Part shown: piece by piece, positions 30,089-41,359 of the stretch
Numbering within the stretch: the first letter of the stretch is position 1
Layout of the letters: each line of letters begins with the position of its first letter
Source: Pseudogymnoascus destructans
Taxonomy: Eukaryota; Ascomycota; Leotiomycetes; Thelebolales; Thelebolaceae
DNA length: 64,000 nt
Assembly (NCBI RefSeq): GCF_001641265.1
Contig: NW_020167534.1
Location: 558,001-622,000 of the forward strand
Direction of reading: 5' to 3'
Position numbers and translations under genes: made by a program
Notes under the pieces: model-generated
Seen by the model: only the letters and a program-made list of their open reading frames with translations
What the model was told of the DNA's origin: nothing
Database searches by the model: none

Positions 30089-32758
30089 ATGCCGAAACAA
30101 GATTCCCTATTCTACGACGCAGTGGCGGAGGCGGATAACCCCGCCATGCTGGCGGTGGACTTCCATCACCCATATACACCATATTCCATTCAAGAAGACT
30201 TTATGCAGACGGTCTATTCCGTCCTCGAGCGCGGCGACTCCAGCGTCGGGATCCTCGAATCGCCAACAGGGACGGGAAAATCCCTATCGCTCATCTGTGC
30301 CTCATTGACATGGCTGAGGGAATACAAGCGCCAATGCTTTGAAGAGTGGATGAAGATGGATAGCAACGAGGAAGACGAGCCTGAGTGGGTTATTGAGGCC
30401 GCCAAGGCGCGGAAGAGGAAAGAGCTGCTAAGACATCGGGAGGATATGGAGAAGAGGCTCGAGAATGCGCGGAAGAAAGAGGCGGCGATGAAAAAAAGGA
30501 TGTTGGGGGAAAGTAAAGGCGGGAAGAGGAGGAGAGTTGAAGAAGGTGGTCTGGGGATGGAGAAACTGGATGATGAGGAGCAGTTCGCGCTTGATGACTA
30601 TGAGAGCGATAGGAAAGCAGACGGTGCTTCGAAGTCGGGAAGTGCGGCGGGTGGGCTTTCGGCGGAGACGCTGGCGTTGATGGATAAACTTGGGGTGGGT
30701 TATGGGAAGGCGAGGGAAGAGGAGGAGGAGGAAGTCGATGAGGAGATTAAGATCTTTTACTGCTCGCGCACGCATTCTCAACTGACGCAGTTCATAAACG
30801 AGTTACGCCGTGTTAAGATTCCGCCTGCTCTGCAACCGGAACCTGCGCCCGTTAAGCCATTACTGGGAGAGGAATTCAAACACCTGACGTTGGGATCCAG
30901 GAAGAACCTCTGTATCAACCCATCAGTCAACAAGCTGCGATCGGCGACGGCGATTAACGAGCGGTGTATGGAACTACAGCAATCCGGCACAGCAACAGAT
31001 AAGAAATGCTGCTTTCTCCCCAACCAACAGAACCAACCTCTTGTCAACGACTTCCGCGACCACGCACTCGCAACGATACGTGATATCGAGGAACTAGGGG
31101 ACCTAGGCAAGGAGATGAAGATATGCCCCTACTACGCTTCACGATCCGCCATCAAACCCGCGGAGATAGTGACACTACCATATCCATTACTGCTCCAAAA
31201 GAGCGCGCGAGAAGCGCTGGGGGTGAGCGTCAAGGGTCACGTTGTGATCGTGGACGAGGCGCACAATCTCATGGATGCTATTGCCGGGATATACGGGATC
31301 ACAGTTTCGCTAAGCCAGTTGAAGCGGTCAAGAGCGCAGATTGGGCAGTATCTGCAGAGATTCAGGAATAAACTCAAGGGAAAGAATAGGGTGTATGTGG
31401 CGCAGGTTGTGAGGTTGATTGATTCGTTAGCGCAGTTTCTTGATGGGAAGGTTGGTCAGAAGGGGGAGATGGTTGTGGAACCGAGTGAGCTGTTGGTGGG
31501 GAAGGGGGTGGATCAGATTAATCTCTATAAGCTGATGAGATACTTGCAGGATTCTAAGCTTGCTAGGAAGGTTGAGGGATATATCATTTTCGCGGAAGGT
31601 GCTGCTGCGGATAACGGCAATCCAGCTGCGAAGGCAAGGAAGCCAGATGCAACATCTGAAGCAGCAACACCAACGCTGCAACATATACAATCCCTACTGG
31701 TAGCGCTCACGAACCCATCCAAGGAGGGAAGACTCTTCTATGCCAAAGACCCAGAAACTTCCGACATCGTCCTCAAATACATGCTCCTCGACCCTACCCA
31801 CCACTTCCAAGAGATCGTCTCCGAAGCCCGAGCTGTGATCCTCGCAGGCGGAACCATGTCTCCCATGGCAGACTACACGTCTCACCTACTATCCTATTTA
31901 CCAGCAGAGCGAATCACGACTCTCAGCTGTGGGCATGTCATCCCCAAGGAAAACCTGCTTGCTTGGACTTTATCAAAAGGGCCTACTGGGAAACCATTCG
32001 AGTTTACATTCAGCAAACGCGCGGGCCGCGAGGGGGAGGAGATGATAGATGAACTCGGCCGCGCTGTGCTGAATATCTGCACCATCGTCCCCGACGGCAT
32101 TGTTGTTTTCTTCCCCAGCTACTCCTACCTAGACACTGTGATCAAGCGATGGGAGGTTATTCTTGAACCCGGCAGGCCTAGCATCTGGGAGAGGCTAGGC
32201 AAGAGGAAGGCGCTATTTAGGGAAGCTAAAGATGCTAAAGTCGGAGCGGAATACGTGCTCACTGAATATGCTAAGGCTATTGATGGGAATCAAGGCGGAT
32301 TACTCCTCAGTGTTGTGGGAGGGAAAATGAGCGAGGGTATTAATTTCAGCGATCGTCTCGGGCGCTGCGTTGTCATCGTTGGACTACCATACCCCAACAT
32401 AATGAGCGGGGAATGGAAAGCGAAGATGTCCTATATCGAGACTGCGACAATCGAACGTCTAGAAGCCGCTGGTGAAGGCACCACATCCAGTCGACAAGCT
32501 GCTGGGAAGGCAGAGGCGAGGGAGTTTTACGAGAACGCATGTATGAGGGCTGTTAATCAGAGTGTGGGCCGCGCAATTAGGCATAAGAATGATTTTGCGT
32601 CTATTATCATAGTGGATGGGCGGTTTGGAAAGGAGGGGATTAGGAGGAAGTTGCCAGGATGGATTCGAGATGGGTTGGTGGAGGGGTGTGAGGGGAGGGG
32701 GTTTGGGGAGTTGATGGGGGGGCTTGGAACGTTTTTTAGGGGTAAGAAGGTGCCCTAG
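30089..32758 (+). CDS. CHL1: ATP-dependent DNA helicase Chl1 (DDX11 family, Fe-S XPD-like)
   Basis: An intronless frame of 889 aa starting MPKQDSLFYDAVAEADNPAM. Q-motif region PYTPYSIQEDFM; Walker A ESPTGTGKS at about 57-65; IFYCSRTHSQLTQF (motif Ia). Fe-S cluster cysteines lie in NLCINPSVNKL, INERCMELQ, KKCCFLPNQ and MKICPYYASR. The Walker B motif is VDEAHNLMDA near 388. C-terminal motifs are ILAGGTMSPMADY, GGKMSEGINFSDRLGR and QSVGRAIRHKNDFASIII. Chl1 unwinds forked DNA and supports sister-chromatid cohesion at replication forks. The charged insert at about 95-215 (KARKRKELLRHREDM) is usual in the family. The last codons and the stop lie in one arm of a perfect hairpin, listed separately. 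Confidence 0.97.
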   Translation: MPKQDSLFYDAVAEADNPAMLAVDFHHPYTPYSIQEDFMQTVYSVLERGDSSVGILESPTGTGKSLSLICASLTWLREYKRQCFEEWMKMDSNEEDEPEWVIEAAKARKRKELLRHREDMEKRLENARKKEAAMKKRMLGESKGGKRRRVEEGGLGMEKLDDEEQFALDDYESDRKADGASKSGSAAGGLSAETLALMDKLGVGYGKAREEEEEEVDEEIKIFYCSRTHSQLTQFINELRRVKIPPALQPEPAPVKPLLGEEFKHLTLGSRKNLCINPSVNKLRSATAINERCMELQQSGTATDKKCCFLPNQQNQPLVNDFRDHALATIRDIEELGDLGKEMKICPYYASRSAIKPAEIVTLPYPLLLQKSAREALGVSVKGHVVIVDEAHNLMDAIAGIYGITVSLSQLKRSRAQIGQYLQRFRNKLKGKNRVYVAQVVRLIDSLAQFLDGKVGQKGEMVVEPSELLVGKGVDQINLYKLMRYLQDSKLARKVEGYIIFAEGAAADNGNPAAKARKPDATSEAATPTLQHIQSLLVALTNPSKEGRLFYAKDPETSDIVLKYMLLDPTHHFQEIVSEARAVILAGGTMSPMADYTSHLLSYLPAERITTLSCGHVIPKENLLAWTLSKGPTGKPFEFTFSKRAGREGEEMIDELGRAVLNICTIVPDGIVVFFPSYSYLDTVIKRWEVILEPGRPSIWERLGKRKALFREAKDAKVGAEYVLTEYAKAIDGNQGGLLLSVVGGKMSEGINFSDRLGRCVVIVGLPYPNIMSGEWKAKMSYIETATIERLEAAGEGTTSSRQAAGKAEAREFYENACMRAVNQSVGRAIRHKNDFASIIIVDGRFGKEGIRRKLPGWIRDGLVEGCEGRGFGELMGGLGTFFRGKKVP

Positions 32759-32805
32759 GGAAATGTATCTATGATTTTCCCTAGGGCACCTTCTTACCCC
32801 TAAAA
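32734..32805. repeat. Perfect 30-bp inverted repeat with 12-nt loop over the CHL1 stop codon
   Basis: The left arm 32734..32763 starts TTTTAGGGGTAAGAAGG. The right arm 32776..32805 is its exact reverse complement and starts TTTCCCTAGGGCACC. The loop is TGTATCTATGAT. The CHL1 stop codon TAG (32756-32758) lies within the left arm. As RNA this would be a very stable stem at the start of the 3' UTR. Confidence 0.95.
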
Positions 32806-33191
32806 GCGACCAGGCGGATCGACGATTATACGATTATCTACATCTGTAGACTGCTGTCAAAGGGGTTGTCAATCACGTGACCATAAAATTGTCGTCAAGC
32901 CTGGATTGTGTGATCTTGTACGGAATTCGCAGTTTTTTTTAATAAAGCTTTCGTATACTCAGTTTTAATGGAATATATTTCGATTACACTTTTGATAGCG
33001 CCTTCAAACGATTGTCAAATCGCTATATTGAGAATGTCGTCGTCACTCACTATCGCTCCTATCCGCGGTAGGGTTTCCAGCCCTGACTGATAAGCGAACG
33101 CGCTAGCAATTGTTGAAGTCGAGCAAATTGAAGATTGTGTACTGAGATTTGAAGGTCATCGACAAATTTACGGCACTCGACATCCTCGACA

Positions 33192-33880
33192 ATGCCTACC
33201 CATCTTTCGAAGACCCGCAAACAGTACGTCTGAACCAGATCTCCACGAATCTACTATCATCGGCATCAATGCAAATTGAGCGATGATGCGCCCCTCAGTG
33301 AAAGCTCGAGGGTGAGCGCCGGGGCGAAGCTTTAGCCTCGTTAGAATTTTGTCGTACACTGTACTGACATTTTCATAGCCGCGGTCATGTCTCCGCCGGT
33401 AAGGGACGTGTAGGAAAGCACCGCAAGCATCCAGGTGGTCGTGGTCTCGCTGGTGGTCAGCACCACCACCGTACCAACATGGACAAATACCATCCTGGTT
33501 ACTTCGGTAAGGTTGGTATGCGTTACTTCCACAAGCAACAAAACCACTTCTGGAAGCCAGTCGTCAACCTCGACAAGGTATGCATACTCCCGGATATTTT
33601 GCCCCGCGACAAAGGGCCAAGCCGTGTCGTGGTGGAGAGAATGGTGGCTAATAGACCGCAGCTCTGGTCGCTCGTCCCCGCTGAGAAGCGTGAGGAGTAC
33701 CTCCAGGCCAAGAACACCGACACCGTCCCAGTCATCGACCTCCTCCCCCTCGGATACTCCAAGGTCCTCGGAAAGGGTCGCCTGCCAAACATCCCAATTG
33801 TCGTCCGCGCCAGATGGGTCTCCAAGCTCGCTGAGAAGAAGATCACCGAGGCCGGTGGTGTCGTTGAGTTGGTTGCGTAA
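33192..33880 (+). CDS. RPL28: 60S ribosomal protein L28 (uL15, L27a)
   Basis: Exons 33192..33223, 33379..33577 and 33662..33880, giving 149 aa, the same length as yeast L28. Joining yields MPTHLSKTRK-HRGHVSAGKG, then RVGKHRKHPGGRGLAGGQHH and KYHPGYFGKVGMRYFHKQQ. Splicing brings VVNLDK directly to LWSLVPAEKREEYL, as in the family. The C-terminus is LPNIPIVVRARWVSKLAEKK then ITEAGGVVELVA. The protein sits near the polypeptide exit region of the large subunit. The second intron (84 nt, GTATGC...GACCGCAG) is in frame and free of stops; left in, it would add 28 residues, so gene finders may miss it. A small first exon followed by a 155-nt intron is typical of fungal ribosomal protein genes. Confidence 0.96.
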
Positions 33881-34255
33881 ATGGGTTTATGATACAGGGT
33901 TGTTATTCTAGTCGGTATTTCATGGCATGAAAGGATTGGCATGATGGCTACGGCTATCGGAGTTCGATCAATGATATCAAAACACATCACGAACAATTTT
34001 TACCCTTATGTGACTGCAGCTGCGTTTGACTCCATGAGAACTCTTCGAAAAAATTGGGCCGAAGATCCTTCATTCTCCAACATGTTAAATCTCAAAAACT
34101 TTCTTTTGTATGTGATTATTACAGTGCTTCTATAATCGTGGTATCTCTAGCTGCTGAGCAACGTCTTAAACGCCTGGAATGAACCATGATGAAGCCTACC
34201 CTATGCAATGCCCCTTAAATGCCGTCCCCAACTCCCCAAAAACATTTGTCGCTCG
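33881..34255. other. Convergent 3' region between RPL28 and CDC7
   Basis: 375 bp of ordinary AT-rich 3' flank. I see no gene or repeat. Confidence 0.6.
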
Positions 34256-35755
34256 TCATATCATATTTATCTCGTCCCCATCTTCGTCCTCCGTAGCTGC
34301 ATCTTTCTCTCTCAAAAAAGGATGCTCCAGTGCTTCCGCTGCACTTATCCGCTTGTTTGGATCCAAATCAAAGCAGCGTTCCAAGAATCGTATCGCTAGT
34401 TTCTCCTCATCACTCAACGAGACATCCTTCCCATTGGCATCGTTTTCTGTCCTGCACGTGCTCCACAGAATAATCTTCTCGAGGCTGAATCCCTGTTGCC
34501 CGACTGTTGGGATGTTGGTCTCGAAGACAGTTCCGTGTAGGAGTGCCCCTTGCTTCATACGTTTCGAGCCGAAGATTGTTGAAATCTCAATCGTGGCCTC
34601 AACGTCATCTGCCGAGTTGAAGAAGGGGAAGCGTCGTGACAGGATAGTGAGGAGGATGACACCCACGGACCAGATGTCGATCTTGGTTGTTTGTGCCGTG
34701 CATTTAAAGAGAACCTCTGGCGCACGGAAACCACGGGTTCCGGCACGGTTCGCTCGACGAGAAGGGCGAGTGTCCTGTTTAGGATAGCCAGCTGCAGGCC
34801 CATTGGACGCCGCAACGCTGTTATTGATATGCCGCCGACGATCAACAGAATGTTGCTGGCATAGACAGGGCTTGCTCTCCGTGCCTTCGCGCTCAGCAAG
34901 ACCGAAATCGACAAGCACGCCGTGCCGCCTTGACGGCTCGTAAAGAAAGTTTGTGGGTTTGATGTCACGGTGTAGAATTCCCTGCTTGTGGACTGCGGCG
35001 AGGGCAACGAAGAGGGAGCGGAAGTAGATACGCATATCTGGGATGGTCATCTTCCGGAAATACTCTCGGAAGTCGGAGTGCTTAAAGTAGGGAAGGACGG
35101 CCACCACTTGGTCGGTGTGACGGTAGGCTGATATGAGCGGGCAAACGGATAGACAACCGCGGAGATCGTTCAGGAGATCCAGCTCGTTGAGGATGCGGGA
35201 CGGACTGCTGGTAACATAGATTTGCTTAATGGCAACAAACTTGGGCTTTCGACGGATAGTTTCAACAGAGCCTCTTTTTAATTCTGGCGCAGCCCATTTG
35301 GCGTTCTTCTCGATCTCCTTTTGTTCCAAATCCCAGCTGTTTTCAAACATGTCATAATTCAGATCCTCCGCCTTATAAACGGTGGAAAATGTGCCTGCAT
35401 GCATTATCGTTAGAATCCAACCCGACAACAGTTCAAAAATATAAGAAAACTAGCCTTCTCCAATTCGATTTATAAGCCTGAATCGATCTTTAATGCCTTT
35501 GAACGTTGCCACGAATTTGTCCATGTCCTCTTGAACTGCGGGGTCGACTTCCTCTTCACTCTCCTCGGACCACTCGGAGTACGCATCCGTCTCCAATTCG
35601 GCTTGCTGAGCCCATCCCATCTCTTCATTCTCTATCATTTGGTCATGAGTCTCCTCGTCTGCGGAGTCCTCAATCTCTGGGTCTTTGTCGTTTATGCCAA
35701 ATTGGGCAGGTCGTGCATAGTCTTCCACCACGCTCATTGCGGCTTGTGAAGTCAT
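34256..35755 (-). CDS. CDC7: Cdc7/Hsk1 kinase (DDK catalytic subunit)
   Basis: Exons 35755..35455 and 35394..34256, giving 479 aa. The acidic N-terminus (DPEIEDSADEETHDQMIENE) leads to DRFRLINRIGEG; exon 2 continues TFSTVYKAEDL, completing the glycine loop. The intron (60 nt) starts GCTAGT, not GT, after AAG and ends GCATGCAG, with a TTCTAAC branch point. It is a GC-AG intron, and no GT alternative restores the loop. Kinase motifs: PKFVAIKQIYVTSSPSRILN, HRDIKPTNFLYEP, VLVDFGLAE, RANRAGTRGFRAPEVLFKC and KIDIWSVGVILLTILSRRFP. An insert between DFG and APE and another after DDVEA are usual for Cdc7. With Dbf4, Cdc7 phosphorylates MCM and fires replication origins. It is divergent from CND1. Confidence 0.95.
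35395..35454 (-). other. GC-AG intron of CDC7
   Basis: On the coding strand the junction reads GGAGAAG|GCTAGTTTTC ... CATGCAG|GCACATTTTCC. AAG|GCTAGT fits the strong consensus that GC donors need. Both sides read through as IGEG-TFSTVYK. Confidence 0.85.
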
Positions 35756-36084
35756 ACTGTTCAGAACCAGTATTGTTTATTGCAGTTACCCTGGTCCTAT
35801 ACTAGGAGCCACAACAGTATAAATTTGCCCTAACAATTACCGAAATTCGAATCTTCGAGGCGTTCGCGGTTCGCGACGGAGAACGCGGTCTTATCAACAG
35901 TTGACTAGACTCGGTTAGGAACGAAAATCAACAATCGCGACCACCCATCGTCCACGGTGATTATCATAAACAATCTCATCTGTCACAACAAGTTAGCAAC
36001 GACAAACGATACCTGCTTTGTTTGAAGCTGACGAACGTTTGGCTGTAAGGCATATTTGCCGCGCACTTGGAATTATTCGCAATC
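35756..36084. promoter_or_regulatory. Shared divergent promoter region of CDC7 and CND1
   Basis: 329 bp between start codons. It contains an ACGCG core at 35883-35887 next to TTCGCGGTTCGCGACGG, and another TCGCGA at about 35935. These resemble MBF/SBF-type sites and would suit two cell-cycle genes, but this is inference from short words. Confidence 0.45.
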
Positions 36085-39000
36085 ATGGACAATATCGACT
36101 TTGACATCAATGATGCGCTCAAGCATTACATGAGCGATCCCACGAACATACACACCCCAGAAGCCGATTCGAACCTCACCGACTGCGAAAACGACCCCGA
36201 AGCCTTTACGAACTCATTGATAAACAGTATCTTGAATCCTATTGTGGATTCTGTGGCAGAGAACCCAGATGCTATCACGAGAATTTCTTCGTTCGACTCT
36301 TTGCAGTTCCTTTTAAAGTGTGCCCCAACTTCCATTACTGCTTTAGACCCCCACATCTCCTCCCAAAGCCCAAGTCCTAAACTTTTCCTTCTTTCTAGAT
36401 CAACGTCCATACTCCCGCCACATGCCCTGGGCAAAGTCCTAGACCTCGTCGTCTCGGGCTTGTCCGCCGAAGCCGATATAATCAGCAATGATCTCGAGTC
36501 GGACGAGCAGGACATTATCGCACACCACAAACGACTTCTGGAAATCTTCGGATTTCTGTTGCAATGGACGTTGGCAGCTGTCGAAACGAAGGCAGCGGAG
36601 AAGCCTACAACAACACCAGCAGCAAGAGGCAGAGGCAAGGCTGCCAAGCCAAAGGCTTCAGCAAAAGACGCCAACTGGGACTCGTCAGCGCAACTACAGG
36701 TTGCTCTCGAAGTCATGTGCAAGGTTCTGAAGCTCAAGCTCTCGAAGATTTTCCTCACTACATCTGAACGCGATACATTTATTGGCTTACTTACAAGGCC
36801 GGCATACTTGGTTCTGGAGAGCGAGCAACGTGTCAAGAGCACAGCAATCTGCATGCATGTTTTCAAGGTTTTGTGCATTGCAGTGAAGCATCATGGGCAC
36901 GCTTATGCTGCCCAGATCTCCATTGTGCAGAATTTAACATATTTTGAGCATCTATCGGAGCCTATGGCAGAATTCCTACATATCCTTGCTGAGCAGTACG
37001 ACTATCCCCAATTGGCAGATGAGGTCCTTAGGGAGCTTAGCAATAAAGAATTTAACAGCAATGACACGAAGGGGCCGAAGTCGGTGTCTACTTTCATGGT
37101 CAAGTTCTCTGAGCTAGCACCAAGGGTGGTTATCAAACAGATGACCATGATTGCAAAGCAGCTTGATAGCGAATCTTATACCCTGCGTTGTGCTGTTATA
37201 GAAGTATGCGGAAACATGGTCGCGGATTTAAGCAAGCAGGAAGAGCGTGGAGAGAACCACAAATCGCAGTTGAACGCCTTCTTCGACGTGCTCGAAGAGC
37301 GCTTCCTCGACATCAACCCCTACTCCAGATGTAGAACGATCCAAGTTTATATCAAGCTCTGCGACCTTGAGCAGAAGTTCCCAAAACGCAGACAACGTGC
37401 GGCTGAGCTGGCAGCACGAAGTCTTGAAGACAAGAGCAGCAATGTCCGCAGAAATGCAATCAAACTCCTTGGGGCGTTAATCAAAACGCATCCATTCAGC
37501 GTCATGCATGGCGGGGAGCTCAATTACCAGGATTGGAATGCCCGTCTGGATGCTGTTGATGCGCAACTGAATGCTTTAAAACCTCCTCCTGAGACCCCTG
37601 GATTGGTGGACAAGACTGCGGCAACTGTGGACGAAGCACTCCTTGATGAAGCGACACAAATGGAGACCGACTCTCCCCAAAAGCCTATGACTGATAGCCA
37701 GAAAATTGCGGCGGTTCAGAAAGCTCAAGAGGAAGCAGCGACGTTCGAAGCAATTGGCAAACTGACGCTCACAAGAAGATATTACGTCGAAGCGTTGAAG
37801 TTTATTGAAGTCTTGCACGGAGCAACAACAACCATCTGCCAATTACTTGGCTCTAAGAATAAGAGCGAGGTGATAGAGGCGATGGACTATTTCAAAATCG
37901 GTGACGCCTACAAGATCGAGCAAAACAAGTTGGGCATTCGACGCATGCTCCGGCTCATTTGGACAAAGGGAAACAGCGATGAAGGAAAGGGTGTTCAGTC
38001 CCACCTAATTGATTGTTACAAGACATTGTTCTTTGAAGCACCGGACTCCTTCAGCGCAAATGATGCGGCGAATTACATCGCGAGGAATATGATCAGTTTG
38101 ACATTCGGAGCGACTCCGGCTGAGCTTACATCGTTGGAGCAGCTTTTAAGCACCATGATGAAAGCAGGCCACGTTTCTGAAACTGTGATTTCGAAGCTTT
38201 GGCGGGTGTACGGTGTACAGAAAAAGGAAATTTCAAAGAGCCAACGCCGTGGTGCAATTATTGTGCTTGGTATGTTAGCCACAGCAAGCCCTGATATCGT
38301 TGTTGGCGAGCTGGAGACAATGCTTCAAATCGGGTTAGGAGGACTCGGAAGAAGGGACCTTCAGCTTGCTAAATATACGTGTATCGCCTTGCGCCGGATC
38401 AGTCCAACAGGGCGCCAATCCCAGGAGTCGGGTTCCAAATTTTCAAAGCTCTCCAACGACCACGCGGTTCTCTCCAAGCTTGCTTCGATAATTGAAGTAG
38501 AGTCTGATAGCAAAGAATGGTATGGTGTTGCGGAGCAGGCTATCAGCGCCATATACGCCCTATCCAAACACCCAGATACACTGTGCTCGGAGATCTTGCG
38601 AAGGAAGACGAAGCATGTTTTCCAGAAGCGTCAAAAATCAGAGGCGCCTGCGCCTGCTGCTGACCCAGATGCCATGGACGTTGATATGATGGACGTTGAC
38701 GAAGGGGCACCACCAACCCCCCCACAAGAAGAAGAAGAGCCAGCCGAGCCTGGCCAGAAAGGATCTATTGCATTGTCTCAGCTGCTGTTCATTGTGGGCC
38801 ATGTCGCTATCAAGCAAATAGTTCACTTAGAGCTTTGTGAATTAGACTTCAAGAGGCGAAAAAATGAAAAGGACAAGGTTAAGCCTGCCGAAACTCCAGC
38901 AGAGAAGCAGGCTAAGGAAGACACTGATGATCTCGACCTGATTGGCGGAACTACGGAGGACGACTTCACGGAAGCTATGGCACATATTAGAGAGCGAGAG

Positions 39001-39815
39001 CTTCTCTATGGCCCGGACTCTTTACTAGCCAACTTTGGCCCCCTCGTGGCCGAGATCTGCTCAAACAACACTAGCTACAAAGACCGTAACCTTCAAGCCG
39101 CAGCCACGCTTTGTTTAGCAAAGCTTATGTGCGTCAGTTCCGAGTACTGCGAACAGAACCTCCCTCTGCTGATTACGATCCTTGAGCGCTCTAAGGATCC
39201 CATTACCCGCTCCAACGTCGTCATTGCGCTTGGAGACATGGCCGTCTGCTTCAACCACCTCATCGACGAGAACACGGACTTCCTATATCGCCGCTTGAAT
39301 GACAAGGATGCTAGTGTTAAGCGTACTTGTTTGATGACGTTGACATTCCTGATCTTGGCTGGCCAAGTGAAGGTCAAGGGTCAACTTGGAGAGATGGCGA
39401 AGTGCCTCGAGGATGAGGATAAGAGGATTGCCGATCTCAGTCGCATGTTCTTCACTGAGCTTAGTACCAAAGACAATGCAGTCTATAATCACTTCGTGGA
39501 TATGTTCAGTTTGCTTTCGGCTGAGAAGGACTTGGAGGAAGACGCCTTGAAGAGGATTATCAAGTTCTTGGCTGGCTTTATCGAAAAGGTAAAGAAACAC
39601 TCTGGGAATTGAATTTGTGAAAACATTGTGCTAATACTATGCAGGATAAACATGCTAAGCAGCTGGCTGATAAGCTGGCAGCTAGGCTGGCGAGATGCGA
39701 GAGTGAGAGGCAGTGGAATGATGTGGCATACGCTCTAAGCCTGCTCCAGCACAAGAATGAGGAAATAACGAAGACAGTTGCGGGAGGCTTTAGGGTTGTA
39801 CAGGTGAATGCTTAA
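36085..39815 (+). CDS. CND1: Condensin complex subunit 1 (Cnd1/Ycs4, HEAT-repeat)
   Basis: Exons 36085..39588 and 39645..39815 with a 56-nt intron (GTAAAG...CTAATACTATGCAG), giving 1224 aa. It starts MDNIDFDINDALKHYMSDPT. HEAT repeats fill the protein: PFSRCRT-like NPYSRCRTIQVYIKLCDLEQ, RRQRAAELAARSLEDKSSNV, RRNAIKLLGALIKTHPF; later NLQAAATLCLAKLMCVSSEY, ITRSNVVIALGDMAVCFNHL and DASVKRTCLMTLTFLILAGQ. An acidic linker (DAMDVDMMDVDEGAPP) lies near 865. The second exon codes the charged end DKHAKQLADKLAARLARCES. Cnd1 is the non-SMC D2-type subunit of condensin, which binds DNA and SMC heads for mitotic chromosome compaction. Without the intron the protein would stop after VKKHSGN. Confidence 0.96.
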
Positions 39816-40092
39816 AGACATGTAGGCTGATATTATTATGACGGGTTTGGCGTTTGGTCTCTAGGCAGTAATGATTACATGACTTGCTCATAGTCCACAA
39901 ACAATACCATGCACAAATAATATTTTCAATCATAACCCGGGTGGTTTGCCAATAATTTGATACTCTAAAATAGAACTATGAGACATCCTAGGCCCAAATC
40001 CGCCATCTATCATCGTACACTAATATTATACACGTTTCGCCATTAGAGTGGATATGTAAAAGACAAGCATGAAAGTATCACCAATCCCCCAT

Positions 40093-40994
40093 TTAAGCCT
40101 CAACGAAGCCCTTGACATTTGCCAGCCACGTCAGATACTCCTTCTGCTCCTTCATGTCTATGTAATCAGGGGCGAAGAGGGCCAGAGCGGTGTTGATGCC
40201 TCTCTCGTCCAGGTATCTCTCCAAAGTAATTTGGAGATCCTCATCAAGGTTGCCGAATGGTGGGCCAACGTAGAGATCCTGTCTGGTGTGTGCCAGCTCA
40301 GCAGTCTTGGCGCGTGCCTGCGCGGCATCCTTGTAGTAGTAGACGTTGTCGATGATGATTTGTCCATCCTGGGCAATAGTCTCGACGGCGAGGGCGCCCT
40401 TGCTTGCCTTCTCGATGATAACGTTGACGCGGACTGGGAAGGAGTCTGGGGCCTCGGGCTCGCCCTCCTCCTCTGCAAGTTCCTTCTCTTGCTGATCAAT
40501 ATCCTCCTCATCGGCCATGGCCCGGTCCGCGTAGTCGGCTTCAGGGTCGATGGCGTTCAAGTCGGCAACGGAAAAGGAGACGCGGATACTTTTACGTTCT
40601 TTTAGCACCATACTTTCTCATCAGGAAAGAAATCTACTCACGATTCATCACCGTACGTCCTCGTCAATACGACTTCCTCCGATCCCTCGACATCTTGGAT
40701 CTCGAAGGGTCCATTCTTGAGGTATTCTCTAACGCTTTGCGGGACCTCGCTGTTCTCCTTCATCTCTTGCTCCATCGAAATCTCCGACCCAAGCTTGGCA
40801 ACAAGCTCATCATCAACCTCACCTGCCGTTGCCTTGTACATTCTCGACGTAGAGAATGCGGCAGCGGCTTGTGTGCGGAGTGGCATCCATGATGACTGAA
40901 TGGAAATAGGAGCTGCTGGGCGGCGAGCAGCAGAGACTATGAGCCTGGAGACGGCGCGCGGAGCTGAGCGCGCAATGGCGCGAAGAGAAAGCAT
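40093..40994 (-). CDS. MAM33: Mitochondrial matrix acidic protein Mam33 (p32/gC1qR family)
   Basis: Exons 40994..40642 and 40588..40093 join over a 53-nt intron (GTGAGT...ACGTAAAAG), giving 282 aa. The presequence MLSLRAIARSAPRAVSRLIV then RAAFSTS-like AAAFSTSRMYKATAG fits mitochondrial import. The p32 fold begins DDELVAKLGSEISMEQEMKE and includes GPFEIQDVEGSEEVVLTRTY, PVRVNVIIEKASKGALAVET and DEDLQITLERYLDERGINTA. The end is KEQKEYLTWLANVKGFVEA. The family forms a doughnut-shaped acidic trimer in the matrix and supports mitoribosome function and respiration. The 3' region to CND1 (39816-40092) is only 277 bp, convergent. Confidence 0.95.
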
Positions 40995-41359
40995 AATTTG
41001 AATGCTGGGGCTATGGAATTGGATTATTTTGAGATGAAAGAATGGGATGGTAAATGATGATATCTTCGATCAGACAGTCGTCAGTCAACAGCAACTTTTT
41101 AGAGCTCCGGGAGCTAATCCGTGCCACGCCTAGTGGGGTCTAGCGTAATATCAGACCCGCTGGATTATCACCAACTGAACAAAATGGAAGCTCAGATACC
41201 AAATTGGAAGTCTCAATAATTACAATAAACGTTTCTTGCACTATAAATCCTGGCTAACTATTGCTATCCATAAAAGCCGCTTCACTTTCACAAATGTTGC
41301 GGTATTTTCGCCCAACTCCTTCAGATACACCATATAAACGCCTTCGGATCATTATATCT
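40995..41359. other. Intergenic region between MAM33 and TMA16
   Basis: 365 bp comprising the MAM33 promoter and the TMA16 3' flank. No specific motif is recognised. Confidence 0.55.

Noticed and set aside
33224..33378. Possible C/D-box snoRNA in the first intron of RPL28 (GATGATG at about 33282 and CTGA near the intron end)
   Set aside because: The flanks of the two boxes are not complementary, and CTGAC there is explained as the branch point.
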